Below are positions 6,294 to 12,783 of a stretch of 26,208 nucleotides of DNA, one piece after another; within the stretch, counting starts at the first letter, position 1, and every line of letters starts with the position of its first letter. Both the position numbers and the translations under genes were made by a program. A model generated the notes under the pieces. It made no database searches and was not told the origin of the DNA. It was given only the letters and a program-made list of their open reading frames with translations. Origin of the DNA: a virus. The DNA lies in the IMG/VR virus record IMGVR_UViG_3300049629_000047, positions 1 to 26,208 of that record. One strand, given 5' to 3'.

Positions 6294-6652
6294 AAGCCGC
6301 TGATTTTTTAGGCTTGCTGTTTCTAGCACGGGACGTGACGCACAGCGTTCACTTGAACACCCGCAGCTTCAGCAAGCACGAAGCACTTAACATTTTCTAT
6401 GATCGCATTGTTGGCGCGGCGGATGATTTTGCTGAAGCCTACCAAGGCCGTCATGGTTTAATTGGCCCCATCACTTTGCATTCGGCAAAGAAAACCAGCA
6501 ACATCATTGAGTTTTTAGAAAGCTCGTTGGCTGAAATTGAAGAGGCTCGGTATAAAGTTGCAGACAAAACGGATTCTTCGTTGCAACAGTTGATAGATAA
6601 TATTGTTGAAATCTATCTTCGCACTTTGTACAAATTGAAATACTTAGCATAA
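6290..6652 (+). CDS. All-helical ferritin/Dps-like phage protein (120 aa)
   Basis: The start overlaps the portal stop (ATGA). The protein is predicted entirely helical and reads like a four-helix bundle: FLGLLFLARDVTHSVHLNTR, then SFSKHEALNIFYDRIVGAAD, DFAEAYQGRHGLIG, and two C-terminal helices. The pattern of short-chain helix, histidine, SFxxHxALxxFYD and AEAYQG resembles a phage family I associate with ferritin-like or Dps-like folds (DUF5856-like, from memory). H18, H21, H30 and acidic residues could be ligands, but a complete diiron set is not obvious. It is odd to find it between portal and head/tail genes; possible roles are a virion-internal DNA protector or an assembly factor. Confidence 0.6.
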   Translation: MKAADFLGLLFLARDVTHSVHLNTRSFSKHEALNIFYDRIVGAADDFAEAYQGRHGLIGPITLHSAKKTSNIIEFLESSLAEIEEARYKVADKTDSSLQQLIDNIVEIYLRTLYKLKYLA

Positions 6653-6661
6653 GGAAACATC

Positions 6662-6964
6662 ATGGAACTCTTAAACCCTTTGGCAGATGCTGATTTTCCA
6701 GCTAAGTCTATCTCTTACACCGGCACTGCTGGTGTAACTGGCACATGGCCTGCTGGCCCTCAAGGCGTTGTGGTTTGGTCTGACCAAGCCTGCTATGTCT
6801 TGGTTGGTGAAGGCGTTACTGCCACCACATCTAGCACTCCAGTTCCACCATTTACGCCCATTCCGTTTAAGGTGCCACAAGGCACTGGCGGTCAATGGCG
6901 CGTGAGCGCAATTAGAGTGTCTGCTGATGGCACGGTGTACGCTAAACCAATGAACTCACAATGA
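6662..6964 (+). CDS. Small beta-structured virion protein (100 aa)
   Basis: A clear AAGGAAAC ribosome-binding sequence precedes ATG 6662. The protein is a compact beta domain (ISYTGTAGVTGTWPAGPQGV, CYVLVGEGVTAT, IPFKVPQGTGGQWRVSAIRV, GTVYAKP) without charged clusters. I recognise this type as a frequent small protein beside head or fibre genes in uncultured podoviruses. The motifs recall proteins reporting a scalar surface value (decoration/adaptor folds), but function is not established. It ends with an ATGA overlap to the next small gene, opening a five-gene block of surface-protein type. Confidence 0.7.
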   Translation: MELLNPLADADFPAKSISYTGTAGVTGTWPAGPQGVVVWSDQACYVLVGEGVTATTSSTPVPPFTPIPFKVPQGTGGQWRVSAIRVSADGTVYAKPMNSQ

Positions 6965-7125
6965 GTTACTTTGGCATCCCTATTCGGAACGGTGTTGCCA
7001 TCGGTATTGGCAACATTATTTCCCTTTTGTCTGGGTATGCCAGTGCAACGGTGCAGGGCAATCTTTTGACCGAAATTGGCGACAATCTTGTGCAAGAAGA
7101 TGGCGGCTTAATTCTTTTGGAGTGA
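6961..7125 (+). CDS. Small conserved phage protein (54 aa)
   Basis: ATG 6961 overlaps the TGA of the previous gene (ATGA). The product starts MSYFGIPIRNGVAIGIGNII and ends TEIGDNLVQEDGGLILLE. The N-terminal half is hydrophobic and glycine-rich. The C-terminal DNLLTE/DNLVQED-type repeat is commonly seen in short phage proteins lying among fibre genes. It has no clear signal peptide; residues 11-27 could form a short amphipathic or membrane-associated stretch. Function unknown; probably a small structural subunit. Four bases separate its stop from the next ATG. Confidence 0.7.
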   Translation: MSYFGIPIRNGVAIGIGNIISLLSGYASATVQGNLLTEIGDNLVQEDGGLILLE

Positions 7126-7128
7126 TAA

Positions 7129-7590
7129 ATGGCTGATAAAAAAATCTCCGCTCTATCGAGCGCGTCTGTCCCCCTTGCAGGCACTGAGGTATTGCCAATT
7201 GTGCAAAGCAGCGCAACTGTCAAGGTGAGCGTTAACGGCCTGTTCAACAATCCAACAGTGACCAACTATGTTGAAGCTGTTGTTGCCATTGGCACAGTGA
7301 CCACCACAAACACTATTGCTTTGACCAACGGCACGGTGCAGACTGCAACCCTAACAGCATCAACGGCTTGCACGTTTACCATGCCCACAGCAACCGCTGG
7401 TAAATCGTTTGTTCTTTTGCTCAAACAAGCAGCAGCTACAGGTAACGGCACAGCAACATTCACAGGTGTGAAATGGGGTACTTCTGGCGCACCAACTATC
7501 ACAGCAACTGCGGGCAAGATGGACATTTTGACCTTTATTGCTGATGGCACAAACTGGTACGGTTCAATTGCACAAGGTTACACACCCTAA
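7129..7590 (+). CDS. Fibre-like structural protein (153 aa)
   Basis: The N-terminus MADKKISALSSASVPLAGTE followed by VLPIVQSSATVKVSV is the standard opening of many phage fibre and side-tail proteins, where it serves as an attachment segment. The rest is Thr/Ala/Gly-rich beta sequence, with TASTACTFTMPTATAGKSFV and a closing GTNWYGSIAQG that recurs in the final strands of phage surface domains. No enzyme motifs are present. The stop overlaps the start of the glycine-rich gene (TAATG), so the two are probably made together and may form one surface appendage. Confidence 0.7.
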   Translation: MADKKISALSSASVPLAGTEVLPIVQSSATVKVSVNGLFNNPTVTNYVEAVVAIGTVTTTNTIALTNGTVQTATLTASTACTFTMPTATAGKSFVLLLKQAAATGNGTATFTGVKWGTSGAPTITATAGKMDILTFIADGTNWYGSIAQGYTP

Positions 7591-8378
7591 TGTTTGCCGC
7601 TAAAAACTTCTTTTTAGCTGGTGGTTCAAAACCACCATATTCAGCAACTTATTTAGTTATTGCTGGTGGTGGTGGCGGTGGAGATGGTGGTGACCTTGGC
7701 GGTGGCGGCGGTGCTGGGGGCTATTTAACTGGAACATCTACTTTAACCCCCACTACTTCGTACACAATTACTGTGGGTGGTGGCGGCCCTCCAGATACGA
7801 ATGGCGTTAATTCTGTTTTTAGCACAGTCACCGCAACTGGCGGGGGTAAAGGTGGTACTAACGGTGGCGCTTCACCAAGTGCTACTGGCGGCAGTGGTGG
7901 CGGTGGTGGTGCTACAAATGGTTCTGGTAGTGCTGGTACATCAGGCCAAGGATTTGCTGGCGGTAATGGTGATGCTGTTAATGGCGGTGGCGGTGGCGGC
8001 GCGTCTGAGGCTGGAAATACAGACGGACAAGGACATGGCGGCGATGGAACAGCATCAAGCATAACCGGCTCAAGCGTTACTTATGCTGGGGGCGGTGGCG
8101 GCAGCGCTTTCTCAGCGGCTGATGGTTATCCAGGCGGCGATGGTGGCGGCGGAAAAGGGGGCGGCACAAGTGTTGCACCTACCGATGGAACAGCAAATAC
8201 TGGCGGCGGTGGCGGTGGAGTTAGAAGTGGCGCAGGCAAATCTGGCGGCTCTGGCGTAGTCATTTTGTCCATTCCAACAGTTAGTTACTCAGGCACAACC
8301 ACAGGCTCACCAACAGTCACGACAAGCGGTTCAAACACAATTTTGACTTACAACGCCTCTGGTACATATACAGGGTAA
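7590..8378 (+). CDS. Glycine-rich adhesin-like tail/fibre protein (262 aa)
   Basis: After a short leader (MFAAKNFFLAGGSKPPYSAT), the hydrophobic strand YLVIAGGGGGG starts a long domain of glycine runs of 4-6 residues (about 26-230) alternating with serine, alanine and asparagine. It closes with GSGVVILSIPTVSYSG and a Thr-rich tail. YLVIAGGGGGG ... GAGGYLTGT ... SYTITVGGGG is the hallmark of glycine-rich phage domains. In T-even gp38-type adhesins such glycine-rich motifs pack as a polyglycine-II sandwich that displays host-range loops; by analogy this could be the receptor-binding part. The glycine-rich stretch is repetitive at DNA level and likely to vary by slippage or recombination. Confidence 0.72.
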   Translation: MFAAKNFFLAGGSKPPYSATYLVIAGGGGGGDGGDLGGGGGAGGYLTGTSTLTPTTSYTITVGGGGPPDTNGVNSVFSTVTATGGGKGGTNGGASPSATGGSGGGGGATNGSGSAGTSGQGFAGGNGDAVNGGGGGGASEAGNTDGQGHGGDGTASSITGSSVTYAGGGGGSAFSAADGYPGGDGGGGKGGGTSVAPTDGTANTGGGGGGVRSGAGKSGGSGVVILSIPTVSYSGTTTGSPTVTTSGSNTILTYNASGTYTG

Positions 8379-8382
8379 AAAA

Positions 8383-8721
8383 ATGTCACACTTTGCAAAA
8401 ATTGAAAATGGAATAGTTACTCAGGTAATCGTTGCCGAACAAGATGTAATCGACTCTGGCATCTTTGGCCACGGTTGGGTACAAACCTCATACAACACGC
8501 ATGGTGGTCAACACCCAGAGGGCAGACCTTTGCGTAAGAACTATGCTGGTGTTGGGTACACATATGACGAACAGCGGGATGCGTTTATTTCCCCCCAACC
8601 ATTTCCAAGCTGGGTAATGAGCGAGGAAACTTGCCAATGGTCTGCGCCTGTTGCAAAGCCAACGGATGGTATGTATTCTTGGGATGAATCAACAACATCT
8701 TGGATTAAACAAAATATCTGA
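8383..8721 (+). CDS. Small conserved phage protein following a fibre gene (112 aa)
   Basis: The protein starts MSHFAKIENGIVTQVIVAEQ and contains GWVQTSYNTHGGQHPEGRPL, LRKNYAGVGYTYDEQRDAFI, then repeated tryptophan/proline segments ending MYSWDESTTSWIKQNI. This architecture is frequent in marine and freshwater phages of several morphotypes, usually close to fibre genes; function is unproven. Repeated W-containing tail segments (CQWSAPVAKP, YSWDE, SWIK) suggest a small repeat-based beta domain. Its TGA is also the TG-A of the extended -10 promoter for the scaffold/coat unit. Confidence 0.75.
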   Translation: MSHFAKIENGIVTQVIVAEQDVIDSGIFGHGWVQTSYNTHGGQHPEGRPLRKNYAGVGYTYDEQRDAFISPQPFPSWVMSEETCQWSAPVAKPTDGMYSWDESTTSWIKQNI

Positions 8722-8727
8722 TATATT
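8700..8727 (+). promoter_or_regulatory. Promoter-like site upstream of scaffold and coat
   Basis: TTGGAT (8700-8705), a 16-base spacer and TATATT (8722-8727) with a TGA extension give an extended -10 promoter sharing TGN-TATATTCG with the terS promoter. The -35 is weak (three of six), as is usual with extended -10 promoters. It would boost the two most abundant head proteins. Confidence 0.45.
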
Positions 8728-8740
8728 CGTAAAAACCGTA

Positions 8741-8756
8741 CTGGTGCGTTCACCAG
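8741..8756 (+). promoter_or_regulatory. 5' leader hairpin before the scaffold gene
   Basis: CTGGTG (8741-8746) pairs perfectly with CACCAG (8751-8756) around a CGTT loop. It lies just downstream of the predicted transcription start, with no T-run after it, and ahead of the AGGA ribosome-binding site. A 5' stabilising hairpin for highly expressed mRNA fits better than a terminator. Confidence 0.45.
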
Positions 8757-8775
8757 GGAGTCTTAGGATTCAAAA

Positions 8776-9561
8776 ATGACTGAAGAAGTCCAACAACCCT
8801 TAGCGGAAGTAGACTCCGCGCCAGCTCCACAAGTGACGGCCACTCAGGAAGCTACACAAACGCCGGAAGTCGCTGATGAACCAAAAGAGTCAAGGGTTTT
8901 TACCCAAGACGAACTTGATGCAGCAATTGGCAAAAGGCTTGCAAGAGAACAACGTAAGTGGGAAAGAGAGCAGACTCAACGTCAAGCGGAAGCACAGACG
9001 CTGAGAGCGCCAGCAACGATCCCGCCGGTCGATCAGTTCGACAGCCCTGAAGACTATGCAGACGCATTGGCCTATCAGAAAGCTGAACAACTGTTAGCCC
9101 AGCGAGAACAAGCAAGGCAGCAATCTGCAATTCTTGAGTCTTATCACGAACGCGAAGAAGAAGCTCGGAGTAAGTACGACGACTTTGAACAAGTCGCCTA
9201 CAACCCGAAACTTCCAATTACTGACGTGATGGCTGAGTCGATCCGAGCCTCGGACATAGGCCCTGAAGTAGCTTACTACCTCGGTGCTAACCCCAAGGAA
9301 GCAGATCGAATCTCTCGTCTTGCGCCTATCGTGCAGGCTAAAGAAATTGGGAGAATTGAGGCCAAGATGGCCAACGATCCTCCCGTGAAACGAACCACGT
9401 CTGCGCCAGCACCGATTTCGCCTGTCACTGCTCGCTCCTCTGGGGGCCCAGCCTATGACACTACTGATCCACGGTCTACCAAGACCATGACGGATTCGCA
9501 GTGGATTGAAGCTGAAAGAGCAAGGCAGATGAAAAAATGGCAAGCGCAAGCCAACCGCTAA
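8776..9561 (+). CDS. Scaffolding protein (261 aa)
   Basis: It lies directly upstream of the coat gene, as scaffolds do. The N-terminal 40 residues are acidic and Pro/Ala/Thr-rich. Residues 43-75 (TQDELDAAIGKRLAREQRKW and following) form the charged helix typical of phage scaffold proteins. A long helical, coiled-coil-prone centre follows (about 85-165, YQKAEQLLAQREQARQQ), and the C-terminus is basic (IEAERARQMKKWQAQANR), matching the coat-binding end of P22 gp8. It would direct procapsid assembly and leave before packaging. RBS AGGATT before ATG 8776. Confidence 0.85.
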   Translation: MTEEVQQPLAEVDSAPAPQVTATQEATQTPEVADEPKESRVFTQDELDAAIGKRLAREQRKWEREQTQRQAEAQTLRAPATIPPVDQFDSPEDYADALAYQKAEQLLAQREQARQQSAILESYHEREEEARSKYDDFEQVAYNPKLPITDVMAESIRASDIGPEVAYYLGANPKEADRISRLAPIVQAKEIGRIEAKMANDPPVKRTTSAPAPISPVTARSSGGPAYDTTDPRSTKTMTDSQWIEAERARQMKKWQAQANR

Positions 9562-9584
9562 ACAATTTTTGAAGGATTTTTTCC

Positions 9585-10796
9585 ATGTCTAATAGTATCT
9601 TAACGATCGACATGATCACCCGCAAAGCTCTCGAAATTCTCGAGAACAACCTGGTGCTCACCCGTAACGTGAACCGTCAGTACGACGACAGCTTTGCTGT
9701 TGAAGGTGCCAAGATTGGTTCTACACTGCGTATCCGTTTACCCGACCGCGCTTTGGTAACTGACGGTGCCGCCCTGCAAGTTCAGGACGACAACGAACAG
9801 TTCACCACTTTGACTGTTGCTTCACAAAAGCACATTGGCGTGAACTTCACATCTGCTGAATTGACCATGCAATTGGACGACTTTGCAGAACGTGTGTTAA
9901 AGCCTCGTATCAGCCAGTTGGCTTCCAGCATTGATGCTGACGTTGCCAATGCGTACAAAACCATCGGTAACACTGTTGGCACCCCAGGCACCACTCCTTC
10001 TACTTCTTTGGTCTTGTTGCAAGCCCAACAGAAGCTGAACGAAAACGCTGCCGTGATGTCACCACGTTACGCTACCGTCAACCCAGCCGCTAACGCTGGT
10101 TTGGTCGAAGGCATGAAAGGTTTGTTCAACCCCACCGACACCATCAGCAAGCAGTTCAAGAACGGCATGATGGGCACTGGCGTGTTGGGCTTTGATGAGA
10201 TCAACATGTCTCAGTCAATCAAGCAGCACACCACTGGCTCACGTAGCGCAAGCGCGTCTACATTGGTCAAGACACCTGGTGTTACTTCTGAAGGTTCATC
10301 AACCATTTTGTTGGAACAAGGTTCTGTGTCAACAACAATCAATGCTGGTGACGTGTTCACTATCAGTGGTTGCAATGCTGTTAACCCACAGACTCGTGAA
10401 ACCACTGGGTCACTGTTCCAATTTGTGGCTTTGACTACCGTTACTGCCTCATCTGGTACTTGGACTGTGACTGTTGCTCCTATGTATTCAGCTGCTCACG
10501 CACTGGCTACTATGGATGTGTTGCCTGCAACTGGCGGCGTCGTGACTTTCGTGGGCGCTGCTTCTACTGCCTACGCTCAGAACTTGATCTACCACAAAGA
10601 CGCGATCACTTTTGCGACCGCCGATTTGTTGTTGCCACAAGGCGTCGATATGGCTGCTCGCGCAGTTCATAACGGTATCAGCTTGCGCGTTGTTCGTCAG
10701 TACGACATCAACAACGACCGTATGCCTTGCCGTATTGACGTTCTGTATGGCTTCAGCACAATCCGTCCACAAATGGCCTGCCGCATGTGGGGCTAA
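9585..10796 (+). CDS. Major capsid protein, P22 coat type (403 aa)
   Basis: The shell-forming protein. The sequence follows the P22 gp5-family pattern: an N-terminal arm (TIDMITRKALEILENNLVLT), RIRLPDRALVTDGAALQVQD as in the P-loop/E-loop region, VNFTSAELTMQLDDFAERVL with the long spine-type helix following, a central PRYATVNPAANAGLVEGMKG segment, an inserted beta domain (about 225-310, telokin/I-domain position) and a C-terminal DAADLLLP/RVVRQYDINNDRMPCRID-like end with IRPQMACRMWG. It is flanked by scaffold upstream and a hairpin terminator downstream. RBS AAGGA precedes ATG 9585. Confidence 0.9.
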   Translation: MSNSILTIDMITRKALEILENNLVLTRNVNRQYDDSFAVEGAKIGSTLRIRLPDRALVTDGAALQVQDDNEQFTTLTVASQKHIGVNFTSAELTMQLDDFAERVLKPRISQLASSIDADVANAYKTIGNTVGTPGTTPSTSLVLLQAQQKLNENAAVMSPRYATVNPAANAGLVEGMKGLFNPTDTISKQFKNGMMGTGVLGFDEINMSQSIKQHTTGSRSASASTLVKTPGVTSEGSSTILLEQGSVSTTINAGDVFTISGCNAVNPQTRETTGSLFQFVALTTVTASSGTWTVTVAPMYSAAHALATMDVLPATGGVVTFVGAASTAYAQNLIYHKDAITFATADLLLPQGVDMAARAVHNGISLRVVRQYDINNDRMPCRIDVLYGFSTIRPQMACRMWG

Positions 10797-10802
10797 TCAA
10801 AT

Positions 10803-10821
10803 GGGGCTTCGGCCCCGTTTT
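10803..10821 (+). terminator. Hairpin terminator after the coat gene
   Basis: GGGGC (10803-10807), TTCG loop, GCCCC (10812-10816), then GTTTT. A stable tetraloop hairpin with a short T-run, seven bases after the coat stop, giving partial or full termination. Confidence 0.75.
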
Positions 10822-10846
10822 CTAAATCTTTTCAAAGGAATAAATC

Positions 10847-11278
10847 ATGGCTACATTACCTAACGGCGCAAGCGGTTACCAAGTTGGTGACGGCAATCTT
10901 GGCGAAATCAGTTTTTACAACACTAGCGCACCTGTCGCATTGACTGGCGCGTCTGTCACTATCACCGCAGACAATTTGGCTGCCGGTGTGTGCACTATGG
11001 ACTCCGGCGGCACAGACGCAGGTACCTATGTGTTTCCAACAGGTGCATTGCTTGACGCTGCATTCTCTAGCCTTAAAGTTGGCTCGACATTTGATTGCTC
11101 TTTCATCAACATTGGTGATAACGCAGCAAATGACGTGACCTTTACTGCTGGCACGGGCAACACCCTAGTCGGTAACGACGTGATCCAAGATGCGCTGACC
11201 AAAACCAGCAACACATCTGGCACGTTCCGTTTCCGCAAAACAGGTGACGCAGCGTATTCAATCTATCGCATCGGCTAA
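10847..11278 (+). CDS. Beta-rich head-associated protein (143 aa)
   Basis: The start MATLPNGASGYQVGDGNLGE is typical of small proteins placed after the coat gene in uncultured podoviruses. The body is Thr/Ala/Gly-rich with beta-strand periodicity (VALTGASVTITADNLAAGVC, AANDVTFTAGTGNTLV) and closes with GTFRFRKTGDAAYSIYRIG, a common last-strand pattern of phage decoration-like domains. It lies between two terminators, so its dose would be a fraction of the coat's. Capsid decoration is the likely role (inference from position and composition). Confidence 0.7.
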   Translation: MATLPNGASGYQVGDGNLGEISFYNTSAPVALTGASVTITADNLAAGVCTMDSGGTDAGTYVFPTGALLDAAFSSLKVGSTFDCSFINIGDNAANDVTFTAGTGNTLVGNDVIQDALTKTSNTSGTFRFRKTGDAAYSIYRIG

Positions 11279-11284
11279 ACCTGA

Positions 11285-11308
11285 ATAGGGGCTTCGGCCC
11301 CTATTTTT
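11285..11308 (+). terminator. Hairpin terminator after the 143-aa gene
   Basis: ATAGGGGC (11285-11292) pairs with GCCCCTAT (11297-11304) around TTCG and ends in five Ts. This is the strongest of three terminators in a row. Confidence 0.8.
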
Positions 11309-11321
11309 AAAGGAAAAAATC

Positions 11322-11840
11322 ATGCCAAATACAAAACCTGTCGGTGTTGCTTTTAGCGATCCCGAATTAACTGCGGGCACTACAATTACCGGCGCACTTA
11401 TTGATTCAACATCAAAAATTGCGTCTAATATTGCAAATGGTTTTTCTACGTCTATTCAGGGCGCAACCATTGCAACCACTGGAAACAGCGATGCTTACGT
11501 TATTGCTCAAACTGCCGGAACAATTACATCCGCAATTTTTTCGGGTGTAGATGCTCTTACAGCAAACGACACTAACTACATCACATTTTCAATTACCAAC
11601 CTTGGTCAAGCTGGTTCTGGCTCCGCTGCTTTATTGGCTGCTACAGATGCAAACACCACTAAAGCAACAGGTGGAACTGCATTGGCTGCTAATACCGCAC
11701 GGTCTTTGACCCTTAACGGCACAGCGGCTAACTTAGTTGTGGCTTCTGGGGATCGTTTGCGTATTCGGGCGGCTGCTTCTGGAACACTTGCCAACACGGT
11801 AACATTTCCAACTTATCGTTTGAATTTTACGGTTGTTTAA
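11322..11840 (+). CDS. Beta-rich virion protein with a shared N-terminal tag (172 aa)
   Basis: The first 16 residues (MPNTKPVGVAFSDPEL) match the pattern of the 3533-3937 protein (MANTKATGVAYLDPEF), although the rest differs. The body is Ser/Thr/Ala-rich beta sequence (AYVIAQTAGTITSAIFSGVD, NYITFSITNLGQAGSGSAAL) ending in TFPTYRLNFTVV. The middle strand pattern is like that of capsid or fibre surface domains in which each subunit supplies an oriented beta-sandwich. It lies between the second and third terminators of the coat cluster. Likely a second decoration protein or a head fibre; no enzyme motifs. Confidence 0.7.
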   Translation: MPNTKPVGVAFSDPELTAGTTITGALIDSTSKIASNIANGFSTSIQGATIATTGNSDAYVIAQTAGTITSAIFSGVDALTANDTNYITFSITNLGQAGSGSAALLAATDANTTKATGGTALAANTARSLTLNGTAANLVVASGDRLRIRAAASGTLANTVTFPTYRLNFTVV

Positions 11841-11846
11841 TTAACT

Positions 11847-11869
11847 AGGGGCCTAAACAGCCCCTTCTT
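11847..11869 (+). terminator. Hairpin terminator overlapping the start of the next gene
   Basis: AGGGGC (11847-11852) pairs with GCCCCT (11860-11865) around a 7-base loop and is followed by TCTTC. The T-run is broken, so termination is probably leaky. It also fills the space where a ribosome-binding site for ATG 11873 would lie. Confidence 0.6.
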
Positions 11870-11872
11870 CAT

Positions 11873-12064
11873 ATGATTTATCTTCAGCATGAAATTCACG
11901 GTCGAAAAATAGCTTACATGGAAATGGAAGCTGAGTTTGATGAAAAAAATGGCTGGGTGCGATATACTTTAGACACGCCTGTTGAGGCGGCTCCTGTCGT
12001 CAACGAACTGGAAGTCAAACGTCGTCGTAGCCGACCCACAGAGGTGGTCGAACAAGGAGCATAA
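11873..12064 (+). CDS. Small head-completion-type phage protein (63 aa)
   Basis: MIYLQHEIHGRKIAYMEMEA opens a short polar protein with an acidic N-terminal half (EFDEKNGWVRYTLDT) and a basic cluster (VKRRRSRPTEVVEQ) near the end. Short proteins of exactly this type sit between coat-associated genes and the neck genes in many uncultured phages; the role is not known. No Shine-Dalgarno is visible, since the terminator hairpin occupies the space upstream, so translation may depend on readthrough and structural melting. An internal ATG in the MEMEA segment is an alternative start. Confidence 0.65.
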   Translation: MIYLQHEIHGRKIAYMEMEAEFDEKNGWVRYTLDTPVEAAPVVNELEVKRRRSRPTEVVEQGA

Positions 12065-12066
12065 AC

Positions 12067-12783
12067 ATGGCCATCTATACCGCTGGCGATCAAATCAATA
12101 GAGCATTGCGATTGCTTGGCGTGTTGGCTGAAGGTGAAACACCTTCTGCGTCCGTGTCTCAAGATTCGCTGATGGCGTTGAATCAAATGATTGATTCATG
12201 GAACACTGAGCGCCTATCGGTTTTTAGTACCCAAGATCAGACGTTTACTTGGCCTGCGGGTCAAATTACGCGCACTCTTGGCCCCACAGGTAATTTTGTA
12301 GGCAACCGTCCCGTACTGTTGGACGATGCTACCTACTACCGCGATGCAGGCACCAATGTGTCTTATGGCATCAAGTTTATCAACCAACAGCAGTACGACG
12401 GCATTGCTGTTAAAACTGTGACGTCCACGTACCCACAGGTCATTTTTGTCAACATGACCTACCCTGACGTTACGATGACCATTTACCCGCGTCCTACACG
12501 GGACTTGGAATGGCACTTTATTTCAGTTCAAGAATTGAGTCAGCCCGCAAATTTAGTGACCAATATCTTGTTTCCGCCAGGCTATCTGCGGGCATTCACC
12601 TACAACTTGGCAATGGAAATCGCACCTGAGTTTGGCGTGGAGCCAAGCCCTCAAGTGCAACGCATTGCCATGACCAGCAAGCGCAATCTGAAGCGCATCA
12701 ACAATCCTGACGACATCATGTCAATGCCTTACGCCATTGTGTCATCACGTCAGCGGTTCAACATTTTTGCTGGCAACTACTGA
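12067..12783 (+). CDS. Neck/head-completion adaptor, P22 gp4-like (238 aa)
   Basis: It has a clear AAGGAG ribosome-binding site and MAIYTAGDQINRALRLLGVL, a helix-leading N-terminus like that of P22 tail accessory factor gp4, followed by QDSLMALNQMIDSWNTERLS, the hallmark second helix. A beta insertion (about 50-165, ARPT/YPRPTRDLEWHF) precedes a helical C-terminal part (LRAFTYNLAMEIAPEFGVEP, PQVQRIAMTSKRNLKRIN). In P22, gp4 binds the portal ring and starts the tail; this gene lies directly before the gp10-like gene, as in P22. P22 gp4 has muramidase activity, but no catalytic residue can be asserted here. Confidence 0.85.
   Translation: MAIYTAGDQINRALRLLGVLAEGETPSASVSQDSLMALNQMIDSWNTERLSVFSTQDQTFTWPAGQITRTLGPTGNFVGNRPVLLDDATYYRDAGTNVSYGIKFINQQQYDGIAVKTVTSTYPQVIFVNMTYPDVTMTIYPRPTRDLEWHFISVQELSQPANLVTNILFPPGYLRAFTYNLAMEIAPEFGVEPSPQVQRIAMTSKRNLKRINNPDDIMSMPYAIVSSRQRFNIFAGNY

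Noticed and set aside
5922-6329. Histidine/leucine-rich antisense frame at the end of the portal gene
   Set aside because: It mirrors the Met/Gln/Glu-rich portal tail and starts inside the next gene; no independent support.
7721-8062. Proline-rich antisense frame in the glycine-rich gene
   Set aside because: Poly-Pro is the reverse reading of GGN glycine codons.
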